Assembly (NCBI RefSeq): GCF_030052815.1 | Contig: NC_079496.1 | Coordinates: 3,410,001-3,474,000, forward strand | Source of the DNA: Hevea brasiliensis | Taxonomy: Eukaryota > Streptophyta > Magnoliopsida > Malpighiales > Euphorbiaceae | DNA: 64,000 nucleotides | Direction: 5' to 3' | In this document: positions 1 to 13,264 of the stretch, piece by piece | How the letters are laid out: every line of letters begins with the position of its first letter | Position numbering within the stretch: position 1 is the first letter of the stretch | Program-made: the position numbers and the translations under genes | Notes under the pieces: model-generated | Database searches by the model: none | What the model was told of the DNA's origin: nothing | What the model saw: only the letters and a program-made list of their open reading frames with translations

Positions 1-83
1 CAAGCAAGTCGGATCCAGGTTTTAGGGGAAGGATTTGAAGATTTAAGTGTCGACTAGATATCATGTTGACATTTAAGGGGAAG

Positions 84-540
84 TGTCAAAATTAACTAAC
101 TAATTGGTTAGTTCTAATCTTTTAGCAAAAATTGATCCAAGCCCGAATACACTCATTTCACACACTTAATAGACTATTGCCTCTGCCAATTCATTCACTT
201 CTATCCATTCAAATCAAGTAAGTAATATAATTGTATTATGGAATTACAATAATAAAGTATTATTTCTCATTTTAAATTTCTGACTAATTAATGTAATGCA
301 TTAATAATTAAGTTTCCTCTTTAGGGATGTGATGATTCTCTGCTTTTGCCCATGGTGGATGTTGGAGTTCTCATATTGGAATATTTGGAAACACCAATAT
401 AGTTTGTTCAATATATATAAAAATATATATGAAAGTGGTTTCTCATACAATAATAGATTTTCAAAAATCTTCAGTCCTTTTACACATTCAATAGTGTAGA
501 AATTAAAATCACTCTCTCCACTCCACAACCTCAAATTTTT
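84..540 (+). mobile_element. Possible copia-type LTR start with preceding polypurine tract
   Basis: A purine tract AAGGGGAAG (about 75-83) is immediately followed by TGTCAAAATT, the arrangement seen at the junction between the internal region and the 3' LTR of Ty1/copia elements. The text before it (1-75) resembles the untranslated tail that follows the RNase H region of such elements. No matching second LTR, terminal CA or target-site duplication could be placed, so the right boundary is arbitrary and the assignment is tentative. Confidence 0.35.
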
Positions 541-3017
541 GCTCTCAAATCAAATGGGTCTTAATAATGATTAGGAAGGGACATTATTTTACATTATCTA
601 AGCATAGGCTCCAACTTGAGTAATAAAATATGCTTAAGATTGTGCAAGAAAATATATTGTCAGAGCCTTTAGCTAGCTGCCCTTGATAAGTAATTATTAA
701 TTAAAGTCAGCAAAGCATGGATTAGAAGATCTTATATATTACATTATATTGCAAATTCATTTTGCTTTACGGTGACTATGATGGATTTTCAAGCAAGCGT
801 GCGCAGAAAAGTCACTTCCAATATCAAATTCAAAAGGAAGCTAGCACTTAAGATTAATCATTGATAAAAAGGACACCCACAACATATAATCTTTTCTTTT
901 TTCTTATTCCCTCTTCCTAAAGTTTCTTCATTATATATCTTCCATAATATTCTAATCATTCCTTTTTTTTTTAAAAAAAAAAAATTCATATTTTAGTATT
1001 TACAATCATATTTTCATAGACTAATTTTATTACCCATCATTTTGATTGATTATTTCCATTTATTTTGTGGTTATGATCACTTCAAGAATCGATGGATGGG
1101 TTTGCAACTTCGCATGGCAAAAGAAAGACTCGAAGCAATCATTAGCGAGTCAAATAATGGGTTTAATAATAGCATACTTTTCTTCATAGAATCTAAATGA
1201 TAACCACATTATAAATAAAACACACTCGCAACCTAATAATAATAATAATAAATTGAAGAAACGTAACCCTACAGTTTATATAATTCAAAGGGTCGTTTCT
1301 TCTTTAGAGCCCACCTCTGCTTTTGATTCCTCTTGACCCCACTACTTGTTTCAATTCATTCTTTGAAAAATTCCACTGTGTTCTTTTTTTTTTTTTTTTT
1401 TTTTTAAGACTAAAATGAATTTGAGAGGCTATATGTAGTTTTTCAACTCCTGTCAATCGGTCATATCTTATTCGTCATGGTTTAGGTAAGCTTTTTGGAT
1501 AAGGAGATGAAGAGAATGAAGATTTAAACCTGAATCTCTTAAAATGATCGATACAATTAAAGTTAAATTATACATGATTTACATAAGATTAAATGAGCGA
1601 TCGTATATATGTTTTTATTAATTTTTCTAGAATAGCAAACAATGAAAAACTCAAATATTCAATACAATTTGTTTGCTGGCTTTGTTGAATTTGTATACAG
1701 CTTCTGATCCCAACAACCATATGAAGACAAGTGAGGAAGTGGTGTATGCAACTAGTGTAAAATCACGCGTGCATATCTATAAATTAGGAGAAATATCATT
1801 ATTTGATGTGTTCAACATCGGTTTTATAGATAGGTATTAGATATTATATATATGAATTTACAAATCTCCCTTTATAAACTAGATTTAGAGGTGGAGTTAG
1901 CAGAATTTAAATCATAATCTTTATTGAAAAATTCTTATTTAATCCTGATTTATCGTAAACTCAAGATACAAATATATAAGACTCATATATCTAATAAGTA
2001 AGTCTCGTTATACTTTAATTTTTCCATTTGTTCGTTAGGGATACTTCTACTACTAAAGTTTACTATGCATCATAGTGTTTATCATTAATAATTTGATACT
2101 TCAAATTTATTAATAATTGCACATGATTGACTCTCTGTTTTGTTATTAGATCGACTGAGTATACTCTTAATATGAGATATCTTATCACTTTAATTTTATG
2201 CCTTTAAAGATTTTAAAATATTAAAAAAAAATCTATTATTATTATTATTATACAAAATATTATCTATCTTACATAATTGAAAATAAAAAAAAATATATGA
2301 ATTGAATGAATAATTTAGTATTTTTTTTAAAGAATAATGAGTATTCGAATTAAATTTAATTAAGTTTATCGAATTCTAATTCAATAAGAAAATAATTAAA
2401 TCACTTTTAACTAGAGTCAATAAGTCAATTGAAGCAATTTAGTTGAACAAGTAAATCAAAAAGTCAACCCAATCACACTCAACTTTGGTTGATGAAGTTA
2501 CCAATCTCTACAAAAGTCAAATAGTTGGATTTTTTTTTTAATTTACCAGTTATTATTCTTCATTATTATATGATTCAATTAACTCATTTGGAATTCATGA
2601 TTGTTCATTTTAATAATGTATTTTTTAAATATTTAATATAAAATTTCCTTTTAAAAGTACAATATACCTTATTACTAAATTCAACACTTGTAAATAAATA
2701 ATTAAATTCTTGAATCTATATTAATTTATAATTATCACTATTATTTTAGTAAAAACACGTAAACTCAATTCAACGTTATATCATTTGATTTCATATTATA
2801 AAAAGTGACGAAATTTTTATGTTGGTTGCACTAAATTTCACTTTCAACTAAATTTAACAACGGATTGGACTACTTGTCAAAACAGCTCCGATACCCATCC
2901 TCAGTTTCTGACCATGTCTGTGCAGTTTCAACAGTTAGTAAAGAGTTCTCTAGAGGACCAGCTTTATCAGATGGTACAAAAATGGTTATCTTACGATAGA
3001 AATAGATAGATTCATGA
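541..3017. other. Gene-free AT-rich intergenic stretch
   Basis: No recognisable coding region, RNA gene or element boundary was found. It contains homopolymer runs (for example T-rich at 961-983 and 1384-1405) and short AAT/TTA trinucleotide runs (about 1226-1243 and 2229-2250). Confidence 0.6.
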
Positions 3018-3274
3018 TGTACCACTCAAAGGAACAAACGCAAACTAAGGAATAATTAAACTCTTTAAGGAAAAGAGAATTAATTCTATCAATTATATTA
3101 TACTCAAATAATTATCATATCAAAATCTGTAGTTAATAATAATAATAGAAACTTTATATCTAAAGTTTACCATCCTAATAAAATTAGGAATTTTAAATCT
3201 AATTAAAAATACTAAATAAGATAAATTAAAAAATAATAGACCTAACAAACTTTCTAAACAATAACTAATAAGTA

Positions 3275-3400
3275 TTGAGTGCAGTGGTAAGGTCCATTGC
3301 ACTTTCAATGAAAAAACTCAGATTTGATCATTGAAGAAGATATTGTTGGAAAGGGTAGCCATAAAATGATAAAATTTCATAAAAAAAATAAAAATATTTT
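3275..3400 (+). mobile_element. Possible tRNA-derived SINE fragment inside the left LTR
   Basis: Sequence present in the 3018 LTR but absent from its partner at 7545 begins GTATTGAGTGCAGTGGTAAG, which resembles the box A head of plant Au-type SINEs. It is followed about 40 bp later by a weak box B-like stretch and ends in an A-rich tail. No clean target duplication was identified, so this could equally be other inserted sequence. Confidence 0.3.
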
Positions 3401-3624
3401 CCTAAATAATAGAAATATTAATTTATATTGAATAAAATTCCTCAATAGAATTCAAAATTTACCATGTGATATTGTCTTCTTAAACAGTAGCAACAAAATT
3501 GATTTCGAGAAGCTTGCACTCTCTTTTGTCTCCTAGAAACATTTGGACAAATAGAATCAATTAGAGCAATAGCTGAAATGCTTTTTAACTTAATAGGACC
3601 TCCCGTTTTCATTAACTTGATTTG

Positions 3625-6600
3625 TATGACACCCCTTACTCATCTATAGTATAACCGAGCAAGATATGTCACACAGTGTGCCGGAACACCAAATCATATT
3701 TCAATTCAATTTACCCTTTTTACTTATTTATTTATAATTTTTTATTAATCTAATTTTTTTCGTAAATTTTATAGAAAATCCGGCAAAGTGCCGACTGTAA
3801 ATTGGAAAAACAGTTCTTCTGGATCTATTAAAAACACTTCCAATAAAATCATCACATTATTCTTAGTCAACCACCAATATATTCTCAGCAATTTCTCAAT
3901 TGACTTCAGTATCTCAAAATTAAATTCAATTCATATCACAGTCAACTCAATGAGAAATGCTTACTTTTATTACTGAACATAGTTCATATATAATTACATC
4001 AAAAGTATAAATACATGAATTTATAATATACATTACAAAAGTTTACAAAATACAAAATACAAAATATCAAAATATCAAAAGTGGCCTAATGTCCTACCAA
4101 ATGCACTGCAATGTAAGGTGACTCTGAACTCTGTGTGCAGATCTGAAAGCTCACCTAGTATGAGGTCTGCTGGACTCCCCATCTAGGTCTCCAGTACCTG
4201 CGCGTGGCAAAAGCGACGCGCTAAGCAATTCTGCTTAGTGGTGACAATATAAAATAAAATAACTAAAATAATATAAATATGCAGAATGTATATTTACATT
4301 TTAGGTAGACTTAATTTTTGGCATTTATTGCAGTATAAATTGATTAAAACTTTGTAAAAATTCATTATCGTTGCCCGAGTAACCCATACTAGTCGACAGG
4401 ACTGGATAAACGGGTAAATTGGCACTGGGTACTAAGTACCTCTGACCATCACACCATCGGTCACATTGTGTCACCCGGTGTGCAACAGAACAGCTAGTAA
4501 GCTGTAATAATCATCAAGAATATAATTCAAGTATAATAACTTAATTACCATAGCCAAAGGCTATTTTATCACAGAATGGCATGGGAGGCCATGAAACACA
4601 GAATGGCATGAAGCCATATGCAGTATTGCTAACAGAACCCTATTGGCATGCCAATCTATCCAAACCATTCTTGCTAGGTATACTAGGGCATATTACACTT
4701 TTAAGTTTCACAATTCTTGAAATTCAAGTTTTGGTATTACTATTTAATTTATTAGTCAACAAAATATTGACTTTTACATGGACAATAGGTACATTGGTTT
4801 TAATACTCCCAACATACCACATTTTGTATTCTAAAATTGTTGGTATTGGTTGCCAATACCATTTCTAAGTTTAATATTAATTGTTTAAAATTTTTAGATT
4901 TCAAGCTTTGTGTTTACTATTCTATTAGTTATTTTTGCAGTGGGAATTTGGCAAAATGGTCAACATGAAAGTTGTTCCTTGTTTTTTCTAGTTACATTTC
5001 TTTTTTCGAATCACTCCATTTGGAGTTTTGTAGCTCAAGTTATGGCCTAAAAACCCCAACTGGTCAGATTATAATTTTTCCAGAATTTCTAGACTGACCA
5101 AATCTATAGTATTTTGAGCAGTGACTGCAGGTCACTTTTTGAATATATTATGGTCATAATTTGGGTTAGGTTTCTTCATAAAAGTTGTAGGTCTATATCT
5201 CAGCTTGTTGCTGGTACAATTTTAGGTCAATTGGACCTTTCTACACTGAGTTATGATAAAATGACTGAATACTGTTCATTTGGTCATTTTGCCCAGGCAG
5301 AATACAGGTCACCCGAATTAGGGCAATCTTTAGGTCAACTTGGTTTGATTTTCTGGGCATAGTTTCTTCACCAAAGTTGTACCATTATGTGTGTAGTTTC
5401 ATGTCCAATTGGCCTTGCACCAACTGAACCTCTACAATTTCAATTATTGCTGCCCAAACCTGCTGGACTCATGCCCAGTCTTGCAGGTTACCAAGGACAG
5501 CCACACCAAACTCAATTCCCACTACACAAACTACTTCATTTTTTATTCACACACAGCCAAATGGTCAATAATTGACTATTAAAACTCTCTTTCACCAAAT
5601 ACATGAACAAGTCTCAATTTCAAACTCAAACCCTAGCTCAACCATCTCAAAACTTGTATTCACTTATCTTTCACTATCCTAACCAATTAATTAATGTTAA
5701 GGGCAGCCACTATACCACTTTAATTCTAAGAATTCTTCAAAACACTACCAAGTTCAAGGCTGCTGTAATTTAGAGCAAGACATACACATAATGTTTACTA
5801 AATTTTCTTGCAAAAAATAAGTTTAAGTCACTAACCTCTAATGGAGTGAAATTCTAACTTGCTAGGGTTCTTCTTTTTCTCTTTTTTTTGCTCCCAAAAG
5901 ATTTACCAAGATGAAAAAATAAGTTTTTGTATTGACAACTTAGGGTTTAGTGGGTGAAAAACTATGGAAATCAAGTTTTGGAAAGCTTGACAATGGTGGC
6001 CATGGGAGAGGAGTGAGACGGCAAGAAGAAGGGATAAGAAGCTTTTTATTTTTATTTTCTTTTGTTTTCTGCCCATTAAGTATTTTTAAACAAATTAGTT
6101 CCATATATCAACATGTGATTGGGTGGGAGAATACTAATGACATCATAATGATGTCATAATCCTCATTTCTCTCATTTTCTATCCTTTCTTGTCTATTTAA
6201 TTTCAATTGAATTTTTAACAATATTTATTCACATTTTATGTTATATAAATTATTTATTTAACTAGACAAGTTGGCCAAAAATCATTTCTGAAGATGAAAT
6301 AACTAAAATACCCTCCATTTGGCTTAACGAACCAAAATTGTGTGTACCGATAGAAAAAATTTTTTAAGCATTTTCTTGACATTCTAATGTCAGAAGAAGC
6401 TCAATGACCCTTCTCTGGGGTCCCAAAAATTATTTTATAATTTTTCTCTCGGGTTTAGGATTGCTAACGGCCTTCACCGTCACTTCCCCTTCGGGTTACT
6501 CATCACTGGGGTTCAGCTCGTTTAACCTTAGTGTATTTCGTTTCTAAAAATTTTTCCTTGATTTTTATGAGCATTATTTAGTTTCTTTATAACTCTCCAC

Positions 6601-6697
6601 TTTAGTCTAATTATAATTTCAAACATTCTAGCTATCTGGACTGACATTGGTCACCGGAACAGTAGACTGTACAGACTAACAAAGTGAAGATGTTACA
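3625..6697 (-). mobile_element. Solo LTR (Ty3/gypsy-like), 3.07 kb, minus orientation
   Basis: The element is flanked by a perfect 5-bp target duplication ATTTG (3620-3624 and 6698-6702). In its own orientation it begins TGTAACATC and ends TGTCATA, so the termini are TG...TA rather than the usual TG...CA. It is homologous, in opposite orientation, to the element at 14007-17670. The stretch around 4953-5047 (complement), including CTACAAAACTCCAAATG, matches 15720-15830, and the GTTCCGGTGA near the start matches 14045. No coding sequence was found, so it is best read as a solo LTR left by recombination. It sits inside the internal region of the older element at 3018-7759. Confidence 0.75.
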
Positions 6698-6719
6698 ATT
6701 TGATTGTCTTCCATCTTCA

Positions 6720-7330
6720 ATGAAGTCCTCAAGACCCCTTTTTTTTTTGGAAAGAAAGTCTCCAAGACTTGATTGACTTGAATTTCATCAATTACCATCA
6801 AATTTTCTATGTCTGGATTTTCTTTAATTTTAGACTCTTCAAAATGTTCTTTTTGCTCTTCAATTTCATCTTCATGCTCAAGTTTAACTTGTTTATTGAA
6901 GTCAACCTGCTCTTCGAATTCTTGTTGTTGTTGGCTTGCAATTTCAAGACATTTTGCTTTTATATTTTTAATACTTTTTATTGTATCTAATTATGCTCTC
7001 AATTGAAATAGGCATTCTTCTTTCATGCTTGAATCTTCAAGTTCTCTCTCCTTAACTTCTTGTTGAGTTTGTTGAATTTGATACTCTCCTTATATTCTTT
7101 AAGTGATTTCTCCGTAAATTGTAAGATTTGTTGAATATCTCAATAATCATCAAATAAACTAGGAGGAATACAGTTAGAATCACCATATAAATCAATAAAA
7201 AAATCTTCATTAAATTGTTCATAATAGTGATCAATCTCGGCTTGTATTTGTTAAATTTTATCACATAACTCATTTAATTGTACTTTAGAATTGTCGATGT
7301 CATCTTGTATGCTTTCAATTCACAACATGA
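6720..7330 (-). pseudogene. Degenerate coiled-coil reading frame of the non-autonomous retroelement
   Basis: Read on the minus strand, this stretch gives long runs of acidic, Gln- and Lys-rich residues in heptad-like patterns, for example SMKEECLFQL and QQQQEFEEQVDFNKQVKLEH. It is broken by a few stop codons and at least one frame change. The composition is far from the surrounding AT-rich noncoding DNA, so it is probably a decayed protein-coding region of the host element, perhaps a gag-like or accessory coiled-coil protein. No zinc knuckle, protease or polymerase motif was recognised. The + strand open frames here are shadows. Confidence 0.45.
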
Positions 7331-7763
7331 TTTAAAATTAAAGGAGCATATCTCATTAAAAAGACTCAAATTTCAACAGTTTGGAGTCATTTTTGTTGAA
7401 AAAGTACATAAAAAATGGAACTAGCATATCAAAATTAGCAAAGTAGAGGGCACTTTCAATTTTGCTGACTGGATATTGACGTGGCTGTGATGTATGATAT
7501 GGCAAATGCAGATGACATGGCAATACAGCTTTGATACCAATTGATGTAATACCAAAGGAACAAATCATTTAAAGAAAATATAACTAATTCTAAATTTTAT
7601 TATATTTAAATAATTATCGTATCAAATCCTGTAACTAATAATAACAAAACCCTATATCTTATTTATAAAATTTATAACATAAAAATCCTTCTAATTTTAC
7701 ATGGAATAAAATTCTTAAATAAAATTCAAATCTGCATCGATTTAAGTTTCAACTGTGCAATGA

Positions 7764-8870
7764 ATATTTGATTTCATGAGCTGTATATGGAGGCTTCGTC
7801 TTCATTGAAAAAGAAAAGAGGAATAGGCCAGAAAGAACTTTGAACACAACTACCATATAATTATTATTAATAACAGACGAAACAAATTGAGACCACAGAA
7901 TATAGATATAGCTTTTACATGAAGATTAGTACTAATAGTAGTGCATTACATAGGTTGGCAACTTAATTAGGAGGCAGAATTCATCTAGATGAAGAGGACT
8001 TGCTCCAAACTATTGTTGGATTCGCAAAGCATAGTCAATGGAAGGATCATATCCACCTAATCTTACATATTTGAGAATTATTATTATCCTGGTTAAGTGC
8101 TTTCATCCTAAATTTGGTACATTGTTGGAGTCACCCAACACTTTTAACCTACTACTAATATTGGTTACCACATACCAGTAATTGGGAATTTCTGCACCTT
8201 TGATTTTGAAGGCCTCATATGGAATTAGACTCGGATTACACATTGGACTTTACAAAACATAATTATTGAATTTAGATTAGTTGAAATAAAAGTATGTCTG
8301 ATACATCATGACCAAAGAATTATGATTTGCTCCTGTTCATGTTAATCTCTCTTTTTTGAAAAATGAGAAAAAGAACCATTATGTTCAAGGCTGTTGTTGA
8401 TTAAGCATTGTTATTTCCGATTGAAGTCACCCCATAAGAGATTTTCACATGCCAATGCAAATTTGTTGGGCCGGGGCCAGCTCCGAAGTATGATTAGGTG
8501 GACTCACCAACTCAGGCCTTGATGGGTATGTTGTAGAGAAGTGTAAGGCATATGACCCAACAAAACCAGTCCAATTAAGGCCATATTATCAAACGAAACA
8601 TTCAATTAGTCCAAAACTACAGTTTGGATCCCCATATTCGTGCACTTTAGCCATCAAGGTAAATGATTAGTAATAAAAAAATTTTTTATATAAATAAATA
8701 TAATTATTTATAAAATATTTTTTGTGATTTGCATCAAATTATCATTTTTTTTGTCATTTTCGTTTAAAATTATAATAGTGTGAAGACTAAATTAATTAAC
8801 TATAAAAAATTACTTTCTTTAAATTCGACCCGGTTACTAAATAAATTTAAGCAGTTAGGCGCTTATTAGG
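7764..8870. other. Intergenic region upstream of the DUF1749 gene
   Basis: No gene or element boundary is supported. GC rises close to the hydrolase gene (from about 8875), and the 200 bases before the chosen start codon probably hold its promoter and 5' leader. No convincing TATA box was identified. Confidence 0.5.
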
Positions 8871-9070
8871 CTTATAATAGCAGCCGGGGCGGAGTTCCCA
8901 TCCGGGTTTGGGGCGGATACGGGTCCCATGTGGGCGGATTGGATTTAGCCATCCTAGCTGTGGCGATTGGAAAAGTACAAATCCAGAACTTAGAATCCAT
9001 CAGATCTTCTTCAAACAGCAATGGTAGCAAATCGCTGTCTCCTTCACGTTGTCTTCTGATTCTGGTTGGT

Positions 9071-12000
9071 ATGAATCTCTCACTATCTTCTTCTTCTCTA
9101 TCATCCTCTTCTTCTCCACCGGCAACTTCTGTCGCTGCCTCTTCTTCTTCTTCTTCTTCTTCTTCTTCTTCTTCTTTCTCAGCTACTTCATGGTTCTCTG
9201 GCATTGTTCGTGGCCGGTCTGATCGATCCGGGAGCCTTAAAATGGCTGGAAGTTCGGGCACAAGCGGAGGGGATTTCGCCGGTCCAATCATTGCCAAGAA
9301 CCAGTTCCGCGGTGTGCTCTTTAAGTACGGACCAAAGCCTATCCAGGTAGGCCTAATCAGAATTTGGAGTCTTTTTGTTTTCTGTTAGAACGATTCGTAA
9401 TGATTTGATTTTAATTATGTGTTAAGAGTTACTGAATTGTTAAATTTTAGCCTTGTATTTGGAATTAATCCTTCTAATTCAAGCTTAGAGTTTGATCTGG
9501 ACGTAAAGAATGCGCTTAGTAGGGGGAAAACATGCCTCATTAGTTACTTGATTAAAAAGTTTTGAAATTAGCTGTATTATCAACATTCAAAATTTTGATG
9601 AATGTACAATCCTTTTTCTCAAATTCGATATGTCATTGCAAAACAGTGTTCAGTGTTATATTTGAATTATTTGCTCTTATAAGATAAGGATTCATCCAGA
9701 GTAAAGGATTTTATATCTGAATTTGCCACTGGAGTGTGCAAGTAATGATTTAGCTTAATTGGAATCAAACGCATTGGAGTCATTTTCCTCGAACAAAAAC
9801 TGTGTGTAACATTATCTAAAACAAGTTCATAATGGAGAGACTGTTCTGTGAATGATAGCACTATGGTCGTTCTTTGTGAAGAATGCCGCTTAGTTGGTTC
9901 TTGTATTGTAACCTTTTTGTCAGTTCTTGTGAGTAGTGTAATTTAAATATATGGGATCAGACTTCAAGGTTCTGTGATATCTTGACTGCATCATACTGGA
10001 AAATATTCAGGTTGTTTCCATTGTTTTCAAAAAAAAAAAAAAAAAATCTTCCATGCTACTGAAATTATGTATGCTATTGAAGTTTATGCTTTTGGTTATT
10101 TGATATGATGTTTAAATATGATTGCAGGTTGCATTTAAAACAGGTGATCATAAACAACAAATCGTTTTTATTGGTGGATTAACTGATGGGTTTCTCGCAA
10201 CTGAGTATGTATAATAACATTAGTTTTATTCATTAGTGTCATTCATTCGACTGTTGCATTGTTTCCTTTATCATTTCCTTGTGGACATAAGGAGATCAAA
10301 TCTTCAGCAAGTTATTTATAAATAGTAATATTCTTATAGCTAATTCACTGTGAACCACATTATTTAAATACAATGTTAAACTCTAGAAACTAAACATATA
10401 ACCCTACAGTTCCTAACATAACTCTTTTCGTCTGATTTTCAGATACTTAGAGTCTTTGGCAATTGCTTTGGATGGGGAGAAATGGTCACTTGTTCAGCTG
10501 CTTATGTCATCATCATATAGCGGATACGGAACTTCCACCTTGCAACAAGTACCATTTCTTTCTTTCCAATACGTGTTAACTCTATTTTCATGTTGTTTTG
10601 TTTACTTATTTTATGACACTGCTTGTGTTGCTGAAATGTTCCTACTTCTTTGAGCTAAGCTCTTTTAAAAACTCATTAAATTCAAATGTAAGATTTGCAA
10701 AACTTTGAGCAAAAGTATTGAACTTTGGTACCTCACTCTCGAGTTCAAAACCCAAAACGTCCTATTTTATGAAGCCTTAATTTTCCAAAAACAGGGTAAA
10801 AAAATAGTTGTAAGGACATAAAAGAGCTATATTTATATCCTTAATGCTTATATAATGTTTTAAAATTTTTTTGAAATGGTTTTCAAATATAAAATATTGA
10901 TGCTCAGACTTTAAAATGCTTTTGCACTTTTCGTCTTTGAAGGATGCCATGGAGATTGATCAGCTTGTAAGTCATTTGATCAACAAAGAAAACTCTGAGG
11001 GTGTGGTCCTACTTGGACACAGCACTGGTTGTCAGGTGAATTCTGATGGGACTTCGTACTTGTATCATAATTTACATATAAAGTTTACTTTTATAGATCA
11101 TGTTGGCTTTTCCGGTAGAAATAAAATTAATTTCCGTTTGTTTCCACCTGAATCTAGGATATTGTTCATTATATGCGTACCAATGCTGCATGCTCCCGAG
11201 CAGTCCGTGCTGCTATTTTGCAGGTAATTCATTTATGCTTATATTACTACATTCAATGTAAAATTTGCGCGTCAGTATGTATTTTCCTAGAAGCAAACTG
11301 CAACTACTTGTGTCTTGATCTTGGTAACTATATGTGTTTCTATGGTGAATGAATAACTTTTGGCAACTATAAAATATGGCTTAGTCTCATAACCTAGTTT
11401 GATTGTTAGATCTGTCTGCTGGGTTCGACGGTTAATCTGCAGTAACTAACTGTTTAGCCAATCAAGAGTCCAAAAGCATGACGGCATTGCTCAACATGAT
11501 GTTTTATTTTGTACTCGTGAGTCATGACTTGGGCTATCCCTTTTTTTCTTAAGTTCTCCTTTTCCTCAGTAATTAATGTTGCAATTTGAGTGGAGGGCAC
11601 CACATTGATGTTCTTGTAACAGTAAAAGCTGTATAAGTGCAGGATGGCTGCACCATTTTCTTAAAAATGATAGTTACACTACCAATTAAGGATAAATGGT
11701 GGCAGTTGGTGATGTGTTTTGATTGAGAATCATCCTTTTTCCCTTATATTGCCACTCTTGTTTGTGGTGAAATTTTATTTCTTGCAATTGCCTACATACT
11801 GTGTATTCACTTGCAGCTTTGGTCATAATTCCAATTGGAATGTTCAGGCTCCAGTCAGTGATCGGGAATACAGGGCAACTCTTCCTGAAACAGCTTCTAT
11901 GATTGACTTGGCTTCAACTATGATAGCAGAAGGTCGGGGATCAGAATTAATGCCTAGGGAAGCAGATTCATCTTCCCCAATAACTGCTTATAGGTGGGCA

Positions 12001-13226
12001 AGCAACTCATGTGACAATATAACAATATATTAACTATGCATTGATGTTACACACAAAATATGTTCTTTGGCTCCCTGGTTTTTCAATCCATAATATTGGT
12101 CTGTGAATATTCACTAGTGGGCCCCTTGATGTAGTCATAATTTTGGAATGTAGTTTCTACATGGTTCTCTGATTTCTTTTGGTTGTCACTAAAGTTATTT
12201 CAACCCTCTCTTTACTAAAATAATTAATAATCATTTCAGAAAAGGATGTTTAGTCATGCACGAGACTCATACTTCCAAGTTGATAAGACATTTTACCAAA
12301 AAAAAAAAAAGGAAAATAGCCAGATCAATTGCTCATTGTATTTGTATTTCAAATACTCAGACAGTTGGGGACCTATGATTAAATTGGATTGAATCAAACT
12401 ACTCTCCTTTCATGTATGTCCAAAAATTGATTTCAATTCCTGAGATATTTATCTTTAATTTCCTTTTCTGAGCTTGAATGTGTAAGAAATTTGCATGATC
12501 AATAATTGTGGTATGCCTTCTTACTGATAATCTAGGGTTTTCTCAGGTATCACTCCCTTTGTGCGTTTATGGGTGATGATGACATGTTCAGTTCTGATCT
12601 TACTGATGACCAGCTGAGAACAAGACTTGGGCACATGAGCAACACACCTTGCCAGGTACAAAATACAGATATATTGTGCCAATATTGTCGTCGTAAATGT
12701 TTATGACATGAGGATTTATCAAATTTTTTTTAGGAGAAACCATTTTGAAGATAAAGGTAAAGATATTTAATAAAAAAACCTTTTAAGGAGATTAGTAGAA
12801 AAATTACAGCCAATATGATCCCTGGTGGCTCTGTTTCAAGCAACAAGCACAATATTTGATTTGCCTCGATACTACATTCTACGAGGATCCCATCTTCATG
12901 CTCAGTGCTTTGTTAACAGCTACAATGTCTACATGTCTATTTGCAGGTTATCTTTTCCATGGGCGATGAATACGTTCCAGAATATGTGGATAAGAAAGCA
13001 TTGGTTGAAAGGTGACAATTGAAACTCTTCTCTTAGTTGGATTTTCTAGGATAAATGATTTATGTCGTTTAGAAATTGTACCAGGTCTGCAATAGAGACC
13101 ATTTGATGGTTGACCTTGATTTTTGAGGGATGCTTATAAACAATATTAAACATGTTCTTATTATGGTCATGTTATGTGCTTTTTTGCTTTTTGTTGCCAT
13201 CCTTTTTTTACCTTTTCTCCGTATGC

Positions 13227-13264
<38 letters not shown>

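Larger units (their letters stand above)
3018..7759 (-). mobile_element. Non-autonomous LTR retroelement, minus strand, interrupted by a nested solo LTR
   Basis: Two related terminal blocks, 3018-3518 and 7545-7759, both start TGTA and end TGCA on the + strand. They share the core TCAAAT/TTAAATAATTATC followed by GTATCAAA or ATATCAAA. Just inside the right block, 7528-7539 reads GCTTTGATACCA, whose complement TGGTATCAAAGC differs by one base from the initiator-tRNA-Met primer site. Just inside the left block, 3519-3537 is pyrimidine-rich, which is a polypurine tract on the minus strand. ATGA flanks both ends (3014-3017 and 7760-7763). Without the nested element (3625-6697) the internal part is only about 950 bp and shows no reverse transcriptase or integrase, so it must have relied on enzymes supplied in trans. 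The left LTR is longer because of an internal insertion. The two LTRs are clearly diverged, so the element is old. Confidence 0.6.

Noticed and set aside
8872..9297. Minus-strand open frame with a long Glu run
   Set aside because: It is the antisense shadow of the Ser-rich first exon of the hydrolase gene. The Glu run is the TCT repeat read backwards.
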